Below, piece after piece: positions 7,657-15,419 of a DNA stretch of 40,703 nt. How positions within the stretch are numbered: the first letter of the stretch is position 1; every line of letters begins with the position of its first letter. The stretch comes from JAXHUH01 sp034211175 (GTDB lineage Bacteria > Actinomycetota > Acidimicrobiia > Acidimicrobiales > CAIXPF01). Location of the stretch: positions 1 through 40,703 of the forward strand of contig JAXHUH010000069.1 in NCBI GenBank assembly GCA_034211175.1, given 5' to 3'. Position numbers and translations under genes: made by a program. The notes beneath the pieces are model-generated. The model ran no database searches and had not been told where the DNA came from. It worked only from the letters and a program-made list of their open reading frames with translations.

Positions 7657-7712
7657 ATCCACGCCCCGCAGGGCTGCGCATCAGCGACACGGCCCGAACT
7701 GGAGACGAGACG

Positions 7713-9182
7713 ATGACCGACCCGACCGTGCCACCGCCGGAGCCGTTCAACCGCGACGGTGTCATCGCCATCTCGGCGGCGGTCTCCCTGCTCGCCATCG
7801 TCGTCGCCGTCGTCGCCGTGGGCTTCGGCCTGCGGGCGGTCGGCCAGTCCGGGGCGGCCGATGACGACGAGGTCGTCCTCGCCGGCACGTCGGGCCCGGG
7901 CGAGGAGGCCGCCGCAGCGCCGGACGCCGCCGTCACCGAGACGTTCGACATCGAGCTCGGTGAGCTCTTCGCCCGGCCCGCATCGATCGAGGTGGCCCCG
8001 GGCACCGAGGTCGTCGTCAACGTCACCAACAACGGGGTGATGGACCACGACCTCAAGCTCGACGGCGTCACCGGGACCGGGATGATCCCACCCGGCGGCT
8101 CCGAGACGGTCTCCCTCGGCGTCGTCGACGAGACCACCGAGGCCTGGTGCACGATCCCGGGCCACCGCGAGGGCGGCATGGCGCTCGACATCGTCGTCAC
8201 CGGCGCCGACACGTCGGGTGGCGAGGCCTCCGGTGACGCGGCGCACGACCAGCCCGTGTCCGACGCCGCCGCATCCGAGAGCGCCGAGATCGACTTCACC
8301 GCCGCACCGGCCGCCGAGTTCGTCCCCTTCGACCCGACGCTCGAGCCCGCACCCGGCGGCACCGAGCACGAGATCACGTTCCACGCCACCGAGACGGTCA
8401 TGGAGATCGCCCCCGGCGTCACCCAGGAGATGTGGACCTTCGACGACCAGGTGCCCGGCCCGGTGCTGCGCGGCAAGGTCGGCGACCTGTTCACCATCAC
8501 CCTCGTCAACGACGGCGAGATCGGCCACTCCGTCGACTTCCACGCCAGCAAGGTCGCCTGGAACGACGAGATGCGCACGATCCAACCGGGCGAGTCGCTC
8601 GTCTACCAGTTCGAGGCGAAGCACGCCGGCGTGTGGATGTACCACTGCGGCACCGCGCCGGCGCTCCACCACATCGGCAACGGGATGTTCGGCGCCGTCA
8701 TCATCGACCCGCCCGACCTCGCCGAGGTCGACCACGAGTTCGTGCTCGTGCAGTCCGAGATCTACACCGGCCCCGAAGGTGAACCCGGCGATCTCACGAA
8801 GATGCTGGACGAGGAGCACGACGCCGTCGTCTTCAACGGCTACGTCAACCAGTACCAGCACCGTCCGATCCGGGTGGAGCCCGACGAGCGGGTCCGGGTG
8901 TGGGTCCTCGACGCCGGACCGAGCGAGAACTCCGCCTTCCACGTCGTCGGCACGATCTTCGACACCGTCTACAAGGAAGGCGCCTACCAGCTCCGGCCCG
9001 ACGACATGCGCGGCGGATCACAGGCGCTCGACCTCCAACCGTCGCAGGGCGGGTTCGTCGAGCTCTCCTTCGACGAGCCGGGCCTCTACCCGATCGTCAC
9101 CCACAAGTTCGCCAACGTCCCGAAGGGTGCCCTCGGCCTCTTCCAGGCCGGCGAGGTGGACGCCACCGGCGGCGGTCACTGA
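7713..9182 (+). CDS. nirK: Copper-containing nitrite reductase with N-terminal cupredoxin and membrane anchor
   Basis: A 489-residue, three-cupredoxin protein predicted to reduce nitrite to NO outside the membrane. Residues about 15-40 form one transmembrane anchor (VIAISAAVSLLAIVVAVVAV). Residues about 75-170 are a type 1 copper cupredoxin with His112, Cys146, His151 and Met156 (C-x4-H-x4-M). The C-terminal two domains match NirK: GHSVDFHA gives His272 (T1), Asp275 (catalytic) and His277 (T2). YHCG gives His311 (T2) and Cys312 (T1), with His320 and Met325 completing T1. His410 (SAFHVVGTIFD) and His464 (VTHKF) supply the second-subunit side. The loop CGTAPALHHIGNGM is one residue shorter than in classic NirK. 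The fused cupredoxin may act as built-in electron donor, an architecture known from Hyphomicrobium NirK. ATG 7713 follows GGAGACGAG. Confidence 0.88.
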   Translation: MTDPTVPPPEPFNRDGVIAISAAVSLLAIVVAVVAVGFGLRAVGQSGAADDDEVVLAGTSGPGEEAAAAPDAAVTETFDIELGELFARPASIEVAPGTEVVVNVTNNGVMDHDLKLDGVTGTGMIPPGGSETVSLGVVDETTEAWCTIPGHREGGMALDIVVTGADTSGGEASGDAAHDQPVSDAAASESAEIDFTAAPAAEFVPFDPTLEPAPGGTEHEITFHATETVMEIAPGVTQEMWTFDDQVPGPVLRGKVGDLFTITLVNDGEIGHSVDFHASKVAWNDEMRTIQPGESLVYQFEAKHAGVWMYHCGTAPALHHIGNGMFGAVIIDPPDLAEVDHEFVLVQSEIYTGPEGEPGDLTKMLDEEHDAVVFNGYVNQYQHRPIRVEPDERVRVWVLDAGPSENSAFHVVGTIFDTVYKEGAYQLRPDDMRGGSQALDLQPSQGGFVELSFDEPGLYPIVTHKFANVPKGALGLFQAGEVDATGGGH

Positions 9183-9210
9183 CCGGCACGCCCGCCGGTG
9201 ACGAACCGGT

Positions 9211-9245
9211 GGCGGAGGACCGCGGCGACGCCGCGGTCCTCCGCC
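9211..9245. terminator. Perfect 16-bp hairpin between nirK and the membrane-protein gene
   Basis: Arms 9211-9226 and 9230-9245 are perfectly complementary, with a GAC loop. There is no T-tract. It begins 29 bases after the nirK stop and ends 53 bases before the next start. It would terminate or attenuate transcription, or stabilise the nirK 3' end. Confidence 0.65.
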
Positions 9246-9297
9246 GCGACCGGCGCCGAACGCCGGGTACTCCGACGCCACCACCAACCGAGGAACG

Positions 9298-10524
9298 ATG
9301 CTCCACGATCGAGAACGCCGCACGCTGGTGACCTCACGCTGGCGGCCGGACGGCGCGGCCCGGCCCGTTCGGGGCGCGGCCGGTCGGGTCCGGGAGGCGC
9401 AGGGCCTGGCCGCGGGCGGGCTCCGGTTGGCGATCGCCCTCGTCGCCGCCGCGGCCGCCGCGACGATCGTGCCCCACCGGACGGGGAACTGGCTGCCGCT
9501 GCACCTGTTCCTCGCGGGCGGGGTCGTCGTCGCGATCAGCGCGGTCTCGGTGTTCCTCACAGCCACGTGGTCGGCGGCGTCGCCGCCCACCAGCCGGGCC
9601 GTCGTCGCCCAGCGCTCGTCGGTCGCCGCCGGTGCGGTCGGGCTCGCCGTCGGGCGCGAGGCCGACGTGCGGGTCGTGACCATCGTGGCCGCCGTCGTGT
9701 TCGTCGCCGGGCTGGTCGGCCTCGGCGCACTCCTGGTCGCCACGGTTCGCCGCGGGGTGGAGCGTCGGTTCGACCCCGCCGTCGGGGCCTACCTCGCGGC
9801 CGTCCTCGCCGGGATCGTCGGCAGCGGTGCCGGCGCCGTCATGGCCACGTCCGCCGCCGGCACGGGTTGGCGGGCGGCCCACCTCACGCTGAACCTGCTC
9901 GGCCTGGTCGGGCTGGTCGTCACGGCCACGCTGCCGTACTTCGCCGCGACCGTGGGTCGTGCCCGCATGTCCCGTCGTGCGACACCGGTTGCGCTGAACG
10001 CGTCGACCGGGTGGCAGGTCGCCGCCGTCGCCACGACGGTCGGAGCGTTCGCCGCGCAGCAGCCGTCCGTCGCCGCGCTCGGCCTGGGGGCCTACGCCGC
10101 CGGCGTCGTCGCCGTGCTCGTGCTGCTCCCTCGCCCGACCCGACGTCAGCTGTCGTGGGCCGGGCCCCGGCTCGTCGGTGTCTGGCTCGGGACGGCGTGG
10201 ATCTCGGTCGCGGTGGCTGGGACCGCGCTCGACGTCGCCCGTCACGAACCGGCGTTCGGCTCCCGGTGGCTCGGTGTCCTCGTCGTCGGCGGGCTCGCCC
10301 AGGTGCTGTGGGGGTCGCTCGCCTACCTCCTCCCGATGTTGCGCGGCGGTGGCCACGAGCGCCTGGCGCGGGGCTTCGCCACGACCCGCTCCTGGCCGGC
10401 GCTGGTCGCCGCCAACCTGGCCGCGCTCGCCGTGGCCCTGGCGACACCGGTCGTCGCGCTCGTCGCCGGTGCGGCCTGGGTGGCCGACACCGGCGGACGG
10501 GTCGTCCGACTACGGCGGGAGTGA
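9298..10524 (+). CDS. Polytopic membrane protein downstream of nirK, function unknown
   Basis: A 408-residue hydrophobic protein with roughly ten predicted transmembrane helices and an Arg-rich cytoplasmic N-terminus. Two helices carry intramembrane histidines in motifs reminiscent of haem/copper-binding membrane proteins: NWLPLHLFLAGG (His69) and RAAHLTLNLLGLVG (His195). A later conserved-looking segment is LWGSLAYLLPMLRGGG. The paired-histidine signature of true haem-copper oxidases is missing, and I do not recognise a named family with certainty. A distant relation to NnrS or cytochrome-oxidase subunit I-like proteins is possible. Placement directly after nirK, on the same strand, suggests a role in electron delivery, NO handling or copper supply (inference). 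The start at ATG 9298 has a plausible GAGGAACG upstream. Confidence 0.7.
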   Translation: MLHDRERRTLVTSRWRPDGAARPVRGAAGRVREAQGLAAGGLRLAIALVAAAAAATIVPHRTGNWLPLHLFLAGGVVVAISAVSVFLTATWSAASPPTSRAVVAQRSSVAAGAVGLAVGREADVRVVTIVAAVVFVAGLVGLGALLVATVRRGVERRFDPAVGAYLAAVLAGIVGSGAGAVMATSAAGTGWRAAHLTLNLLGLVGLVVTATLPYFAATVGRARMSRRATPVALNASTGWQVAAVATTVGAFAAQQPSVAALGLGAYAAGVVAVLVLLPRPTRRQLSWAGPRLVGVWLGTAWISVAVAGTALDVARHEPAFGSRWLGVLVVGGLAQVLWGSLAYLLPMLRGGGHERLARGFATTRSWPALVAANLAALAVALATPVVALVAGAAWVADTGGRVVRLRRE

Positions 10525-10581
10525 GCGCACCCGGGTCGGCTCCGTCGAGGGTCGGAGGGTCACATCTGCTATCGGTGGTGC

Positions 10582-12027
10582 ATGTCCGAGCGGTCGACGG
10601 TCGGTGGTGGGCTCGACGCCCATGGCAACCCGATCACCGCGGACCGCGACACTGTCGCGCGCTACGACGCCGCCATCGATCAGCTCCTGCGGTTCGACCC
10701 CGCGGTGATCGACACGGCCGCGGCGCTCACCGGTGGCGACGACACCCCGGCGCCGATGGGCCTCGCCCTGGGTGCGTACCTGTTGCTGTCGAGCACGGAT
10801 CCGCACGGGCTCGACCAGGCGCGAGCACTGCATGCCTCGCTCGCCGACACGGCCGGCAACGAGCGCGAGCGGCTCCACGCCGCAGCCATCGGGACCTGGC
10901 TCGACGGCTCGTGGACCGGCGCCGCGGCCGTTCTCGACGAGGTCCTGGTCCGCTGGCCGACCGACCTCGTCGCCGTCATCATGGGCCACCAGCTCGACTT
11001 CTTCGTCGGCGACGCCCACTCGTTGCGGGACCGCCCGCTGCGGACGCTGGGCGAGCTCGACCCGGACCACCCCCACGCCGGCTACGTCCGGGGCATGGCC
11101 GCCTTCGGGCTCGAGGAGGCCGGCCACTACGAACGGGCGCTCGACGCGGGCCTCGCGGCGGTCGCCGCCAACGAGGACGACGTCTGGGCGATCCACGCCG
11201 TCGCCCACACCCACGAGATGGTCGGCAGCGTCGCCGACGGCATCCGGTTCATGACCGTCGACCACACGTCGTGGGGGGCCCGGAACCTGTTCACCGTCCA
11301 CCTGTGGTGGCACCTGGCGCTCTACCACCTCGAGGCCGGCCGGACCGACGAGGTCCTGGCCGTCTACGACGCCGAGATCCGTCACCCCGGCTCGGTCGAC
11401 GCGCCGTTCCCGATGCTCGACGCCGCCTCGCTGCTGTGGCGGCTCCACCTCGACGGCGTCGACGTCGGTGACCGGTTCGCGGTGATCGCCGACGCCTGGC
11501 GCACCCAGCTCGACGCGGGCGGTTGGTTCCCGTTCAACGACGTCCACGCGGTCATGGCCCACGTCGGGGCCGGGCGCCTCGCCGACGCCCGCGCCGTCGT
11601 CGACCGCATGACCGTCGCCGCGGCCGTTTCGTCGTCGGCGGTCGCGGTCGCCGACGCCGCGATCACGGCCGAGGTCGGGCTCCCGGTGGGCCGGGCGGTG
11701 CTGGCCCACGGGGAGGCGCGCTACGGCCACGCCGTCGCCGAGCTCCTGCCCATCCGTCGCCAGGTCCACCGGATCGGCGGCTCCCACGCCCAGCGCGACG
11801 TCGTGCAGCGGACGCTGGTCGACGCCGCCCTCCGCGACGGCCAGCTCGACCTCGCCAGGGCCCTCATCGCCGAGCGCCTGGCCCTGCGCGACACCTCGGT
11901 CTACGCGTGGGCCCAGCGGGCCCGGCTCCTCGCCGCCCGCCGTGACCCCGACGGCGCCGCCGAGGCCGCCGCCACGGCCGAGCGCCACCGACGGGCACTC
12001 GCCGCAGACGGCCGGGGTCGGGCGTGA
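10582..12027 (+). CDS. TTC38-like tetratricopeptide-repeat protein
   Basis: A 481-residue soluble protein made of helical repeats and resembling the TTC38 family across its length. Typical family segments are the N-terminal DAHGNPITADRDTVARYDAA, GLALGAYLLLSS, LDEVLVRWPTDLVAVIMGH, HPHAGYVRGMAAFGLEEAGH, EDDVWAIHAVAHTHEMVG and the LWWHLALYHLEAGRTDEVL segment. No signal peptide is present. The molecular role of this family is not established. TPR solenoids usually serve as protein-interaction scaffolds. The upstream 57-bp gap contains GGAGGG about 30 bases before ATG, too far for a normal ribosome-binding site, so the start may be leaderless. The gene converges on the unrecognised gene at 12049-12444. 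Confidence 0.85.
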   Translation: MSERSTVGGGLDAHGNPITADRDTVARYDAAIDQLLRFDPAVIDTAAALTGGDDTPAPMGLALGAYLLLSSTDPHGLDQARALHASLADTAGNERERLHAAAIGTWLDGSWTGAAAVLDEVLVRWPTDLVAVIMGHQLDFFVGDAHSLRDRPLRTLGELDPDHPHAGYVRGMAAFGLEEAGHYERALDAGLAAVAANEDDVWAIHAVAHTHEMVGSVADGIRFMTVDHTSWGARNLFTVHLWWHLALYHLEAGRTDEVLAVYDAEIRHPGSVDAPFPMLDAASLLWRLHLDGVDVGDRFAVIADAWRTQLDAGGWFPFNDVHAVMAHVGAGRLADARAVVDRMTVAAAVSSSAVAVADAAITAEVGLPVGRAVLAHGEARYGHAVAELLPIRRQVHRIGGSHAQRDVVQRTLVDAALRDGQLDLARALIAERLALRDTSVYAWAQRARLLAARRDPDGAAEAAATAERHRRALAADGRGRA

Positions 12028-12048
12028 GAAGCCGAAGGGACGGTTCGT

Positions 12049-12444
12049 TCAGCGTCGACGAGCGAACCAGCTCACGAGACGGTGCGCCGCCATGTACCGC
12101 GGGTCGGAGGCTTCGACGGGCCCATGGTCGTTGTTGACAGCTTGATGCAACGCCGTTGCAGCCATCGTGACGTCGATTCCCGCGCTGGCATTGTCGTACA
12201 TGTCCAGAGGCGATCGTGACACGGGCGCACTGTTGCTCACGTCGATCACGTGCTGAGGTGCAAGGTGGAAGTCGGGTTCGCTCAGGCTGAATCGGTTCGG
12301 ATCGTCGGTTAGGCTTGGACCGATATCGGGCGCCGCGAAGTCGATCCCGCCGTCGCTGATGAGCGGAGACGATGGAGGCGACGGCCGAGGTGTCTGATCC
12401 AGGCTCCACGGCAGGCTCTCGTCGTTGTTGCCATACTGCGGCAT
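12049..12444 (-). CDS. Unrecognised 131-residue protein in lower-GC DNA
   Basis: The start ATG 12444 is preceded by GGAGGG at a correct distance, and the protein (MPQYGNNDESLPWSLDQTPR onward) has a balanced, Asp/Ser/Pro-rich composition. No transmembrane helix, signal peptide or known motif is visible. The C-terminal third (VTMAATALHQAVNNDHGP then SDPRYMAAHRLVSWFARRR) looks helical and basic at the end, while the first half looks disordered. The region is clearly less GC-rich than its neighbours: 145 of 240 bases at 12121-12360 are G/C, versus 45 of 60 at 11761-11820. This suggests recent acquisition. I do not know its function. It stands alone between a TPR gene and a hydrolase gene. Confidence 0.6.
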   Translation of the reverse strand: MPQYGNNDESLPWSLDQTPRPSPPSSPLISDGGIDFAAPDIGPSLTDDPNRFSLSEPDFHLAPQHVIDVSNSAPVSRSPLDMYDNASAGIDVTMAATALHQAVNNDHGPVEASDPRYMAAHRLVSWFARRR

Positions 12445-12608
12445 CGCGACCCTCCGGCTGTTGTGCGGCCCGTGTATCACTATTCAAGTTGAGAGCGGAG
12501 CGCGCGGCAACCGGGCAAGCGGCCGGACTGCGCAGTACGGGACCGGCCAGCAGCTTCGATGTTGCGAGCTTCGCTTCGCGTGATCAGCGTGTTGGGCCGC
12601 GATACGGC

Positions 12609-13994
12609 TCAGGCCAGCTCGGACCACCGATGGTCGGCTTCGGCGACGAGCTTCGGGACGTCCCGGGGGCACAGCACGCCCGCGGCGACGCTGGCGTTCG
12701 CCGCGTCCTCGAACCGGGTGAGGTAGGTCTCCCGGTCGCCGTAGCGGGCCTCGGCCTCGGCCCGGGTGAACGGCTCACACGACCCGTCGAGGTAGGCGAG
12801 GATGCCCTCGCCTCGGGGGATGGCGCTGTTGACGGCGATCGGGACCTCGACCTGGGGCAGGCGCACGCCGCCGGTGGCGATCCCGTCGGTGTCGCGCACG
12901 ATCGCCGGTGACTCGCCGGCGAAGTCGATCTTCGGCTGGACCGGCGGCGCGACGCCCTCGGCGAGCCAGCGGTGCACGTGCCCGAACACGGCGTCGTACG
13001 CCAGCCCCATCGGGATCGCGTTGATGCCGCCTCCGCGGGGCATGGTCACGACCTCGTCCCGGGCGTGCATCGCGGCCCGGGCCGCGGTCGACTGCTCGGA
13101 GACGTGGCACGAGCCCGCCACCTCCCAGTAGCGGAACGTGTCGGTGTCGGGTTGGCGCACCGGGTGGCACGACATCGACTCGAGCTCCGAGTTGATCACG
13201 AACACCGGGACGCCGAGGTCGTCGCGGAGCCGGTTGGTGCCCCGGAACCGCTCCGCCATCGGCATGTCGCCGATCTTGGCCAGGTCGACGACCTCGTCGC
13301 CGACCTCCAGCGGGGTGCCCCGCCCGAAGTAGATGGCGAGGATGTACCCGTCGAGCGCGCCGGTCACGGGCTGGATGGCGTTGAGGTGGGTGGCGAGGCG
13401 GCCCGCGGACTGCGACGCACCGAACGCCACGACCCGCTCGACCGCGAGCCCGCCCATCGGATCCGCTCCGTCGGTGGGCCGATCGGGGCCGACGGCGCGG
13501 GCGGCCTGGGTGAAGATGTCGTACGAGTAGTCGTCGGAGGGGATGTGGAGGCTGCCGTAGCGCTCCGGGTCCCAGTTGGCCAGGCCCTGGTTCAGCGGCG
13601 GGAGGCCGTCGATCCCGACCTTCTGGGTGGTGAGGCAGGCGAGGGCGTAGCCGCCTTCCAGGATCTCGACGCTGTCGGTGCCGAACAGCTCGAAGCCGGC
13701 GGTGACGTTGTTCCAGGTCAGGATGACCGTGCCGTTGAACTCGGCCGGGTCTCGGGGCCGGTAGACGAGCAGGCGGGTGCGGTACGGCGCCGGTTCGATC
13801 GGCTCCGCCGACCACACGCCGTCGGCCCGGGCGGTGGAGTCGTCGATGTCGCGGTAGCGCACCGCATCGCCCGCCAGCAGGTACTCCTCCTCGACGTAGC
13901 CGTACCCGGCCACGTCGAGCATCGACGCCGCGAACGGCCATCCCCGCTTTCCGCCCGTGACGGGCCCCTCCACGGTCGCGCGTCCCTCGGTCAT
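12609..13994 (-). CDS. Alpha/beta-hydrolase-domain protein (Abhydrolase_10-like)
   Basis: A 461-residue protein of the uncharacterised alpha/beta hydrolase-domain family. Landmarks: AGYGYVEEEYLLAGDA near the N terminus, RLLVYRPRDPAEFNGTVILTWNNVTAGFE, the nucleophile elbow GASQSAG (Ser probably the nucleophile), FVINSELES, a WEVAGSCHVS segment that can supply the catalytic His, and the C-terminal GSCEPFTRAEAEARYGDRETYL. The family acts on unknown esters or amides, and no signal peptide is present. The start at ATG 13994 agrees with homologue length. A longer frame exists upstream but has no support. It diverges from the maleylpyruvate-isomerase-like gene across a pair of inverted promoter-like elements. 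Confidence 0.85.
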   Translation of the reverse strand: MTEGRATVEGPVTGGKRGWPFAASMLDVAGYGYVEEEYLLAGDAVRYRDIDDSTARADGVWSAEPIEPAPYRTRLLVYRPRDPAEFNGTVILTWNNVTAGFELFGTDSVEILEGGYALACLTTQKVGIDGLPPLNQGLANWDPERYGSLHIPSDDYSYDIFTQAARAVGPDRPTDGADPMGGLAVERVVAFGASQSAGRLATHLNAIQPVTGALDGYILAIYFGRGTPLEVGDEVVDLAKIGDMPMAERFRGTNRLRDDLGVPVFVINSELESMSCHPVRQPDTDTFRYWEVAGSCHVSEQSTAARAAMHARDEVVTMPRGGGINAIPMGLAYDAVFGHVHRWLAEGVAPPVQPKIDFAGESPAIVRDTDGIATGGVRLPQVEVPIAVNSAIPRGEGILAYLDGSCEPFTRAEAEARYGDRETYLTRFEDAANASVAAGVLCPRDVPKLVAEADHRWSELA

Positions 13995-14028
13995 CGATCT
14001 CGTCCTCGTCCCCCCGACGGCGGTGCGA

Positions 14029-14109
14029 CCGGGAGCGTAAGCGACGGCACCTCCCCGGCGCCTCCCCCACGGCGCCGGCAGGCGCCGGTCCCGCTCGCTA
14101 CGCTCCCGG
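14029..14109. promoter_or_regulatory. Mirror-image divergent promoter elements
   Basis: CCGGGAGCGTAAGCGA at 14029-14044 is the near-perfect inverse of TCGCTACGCTCCCGG at 14095-14109 (one extra base). Each contains TACGCT, a TANNNT -10 candidate, oriented towards its own gene: minus strand at 14034-14039 (hydrolase, 40 bases upstream) and plus strand at 14099-14104 (isomerase-like gene, 31 bases upstream). No consensus -35 is seen. Confidence 0.4.
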
Positions 14110-14135
14110 GCACCGACTTCCGGGGGGCGACGGGC

Positions 14136-14873
14136 ATGGCGCGGGACCTACGAGCGGCATACGTCGAGGGGTACGAGGCCGGTCGGAGCTACCTCGAGCG
14201 GCTCGACGACACGCACCTCTCGGCGCCGTGCCCGCAGTGCCCTGCGTGGACGGTCCGCGACACCGCCGCGCACCACGTGCACGTCCTCACCGAGTGGGGC
14301 ACCGACGGCTGGCCCGAGGAGGTGCTCGCTCTGGTGAGGAGCTCGGCGGTCGAAGCCGACACCGAGGCCAAGGCGGAGGCGACACGGCGCCGGGACGCGT
14401 GGACCGAGGCCGGCGTCGAGTCGTTCCGGTGGCGGCCGTTCGGCGACGTGCTCGAGGCGTGGGACCGGGCCGTCGAGTCGATGCCCGACGCGGCCGGGGT
14501 GCTCGTCACCGACCTCTCGTGCCACCTCGGCGACATCGAGGAGGCCCTCGGGACCGACGAGCTGCGCGAGCACCCCGTGATGGCCGCGGGGCTCGACCGG
14601 TACAGCTGGCTGCTCGGCCAGCACCTCGAGGGCCGCGGCGCCGAGCCCGTCGCCCTCGTGGGACACCGCCCCGACATCGTCGCCGGCGCCCCCGACGCGG
14701 AGCACCGCATCACAGGCTCCTCCTACGAGCTCCTCCGGGCCGTCACGGGTCGCCGGAGCCGGGCCGAGGCCGACCGGGCGCTGGACTGGGGCTCCACACC
14801 GGAGCGGACCCGCGCCGTGCTCCCGATCTACGACTGGCTCGACGCGGACAGCGGCGCGCTGCTCACCACCTGA
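14136..14873 (+). CDS. Maleylpyruvate isomerase N-terminal-type (DinB-fold, TIGR03083-like) protein
   Basis: A 245-residue protein of the actinobacterial mycothiol-dependent maleylpyruvate isomerase-like family. The N-terminal four-helix DinB-type domain shows LDDTHLSAPCPQCPAWTVRDTAAHHVHV, with the histidines expected for metal binding, and a later LVTDLSCHLGDIEEALG helix with a third histidine. The C-terminal half (HRITGSSYELLRAVTGRRSRAEADRALDW) is the small SCP2-like extension common in these proteins. Members are often annotated as thiol-dependent isomerases or S-transferases, but most have no proven substrate. No aromatic-degradation genes are nearby, so maleylpyruvate is unlikely as the real substrate. 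The start at ATG 14136 follows CGGGGGGCG. Confidence 0.85.
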   Translation: MARDLRAAYVEGYEAGRSYLERLDDTHLSAPCPQCPAWTVRDTAAHHVHVLTEWGTDGWPEEVLALVRSSAVEADTEAKAEATRRRDAWTEAGVESFRWRPFGDVLEAWDRAVESMPDAAGVLVTDLSCHLGDIEEALGTDELREHPVMAAGLDRYSWLLGQHLEGRGAEPVALVGHRPDIVAGAPDAEHRITGSSYELLRAVTGRRSRAEADRALDWGSTPERTRAVLPIYDWLDADSGALLTT

Positions 14874-14874
14874 C

Positions 14875-15265
14875 GCGTCGACCCTCGCCGCCACCTACAG
14901 CGCCGGGGGCTCCGGGCTGCTCCTCGCCGAGACCCGTTCGACGGTCCGCGGGCTCGTCGCCGTCCGTCTCCCCGACGACGGTTCGGCCGAGCTGAAGCGG
15001 ATGTTCGTGCAGCCGTCAGCTCGCCGAGCCGGGCTCGCCGAGCGGCTCGTGCGCGCCGCGGATCGACCGCGCCGGCCGGGCAGGCGCCGAGCGGACCTGG
15101 CTGGAGACCCTGCCCGGCGTGATGGACAACGCGGTCGCCCGCTACCGCCGCCGCGGTTTCGCCGTCCTGTCGGAGGCGAGGCCCACCGTCGCGGTCCGCG
15201 GCGTCATCGTGATGGGCCTCGAGCACGGTCCCCGGGCCGGCGCCCGCCGTTGCGTCGATGCGTGA
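14875..15265 (+). pseudogene. Decayed GNAT-family N-acetyltransferase
   Basis: Two adjoining frames together encode the C-terminal two thirds of a GNAT acetyltransferase. Frame one (from 14875) reads LLLAETRSTVRGLVAVRLP, then AELKRMFVQPSARRAGLAER up to about 15060: the beta4 strand and the acetyl-CoA-binding loop region. One base later (from 15062) a second frame continues IDRAGRAGAERTWLETLPG, VARYRRRGFAVLSEA and a final MGLE-like strand to TGA 15263-15265. A single-base insertion near 15061 explains the break. The N-terminal helix pair is missing too, because the frame runs straight into the preceding gene's stop. The acyl-CoA loop itself is altered: RRAGLAER in place of a canonical R/QxxGxG/A. 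Loss of function is therefore old rather than a sequencing slip. Confidence 0.75.
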
Positions 15266-15419
15266 AGGGCCAGGGCCGGTAACCGGGCCGAGGTCAGCTC
15301 CGAGCAGCGCCCGCCGACCGTACGCCTGGGCACGGGTCGGATGCGGCCGGTCGGCCGAGTGGCCGACCGGCGCTCGCCGTGGAGGATCATGGCGTTCCGA
15401 CCCCTGACGCGGAGCGCCG

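Larger units (their letters stand above)
7400..7712. other. 313-bp regulatory intergenic region before nirK
   Basis: This stretch has no gene. It holds a 9-bp minisatellite (7556-7600), a small GGGCC/GGCCC stem at 7601-7614 with no T-tract, and the AT-rich dyad 7632-7656. The AT-rich patch around 7631-7657 is strikingly different from the surrounding GC-rich DNA and is the likely promoter/operator of nirK. Confidence 0.6.

Noticed and set aside
14136..14873. True maleylpyruvate isomerase of gentisate degradation
   Set aside because: No gentisate dioxygenase or hydrolase nearby. Family-level naming only.
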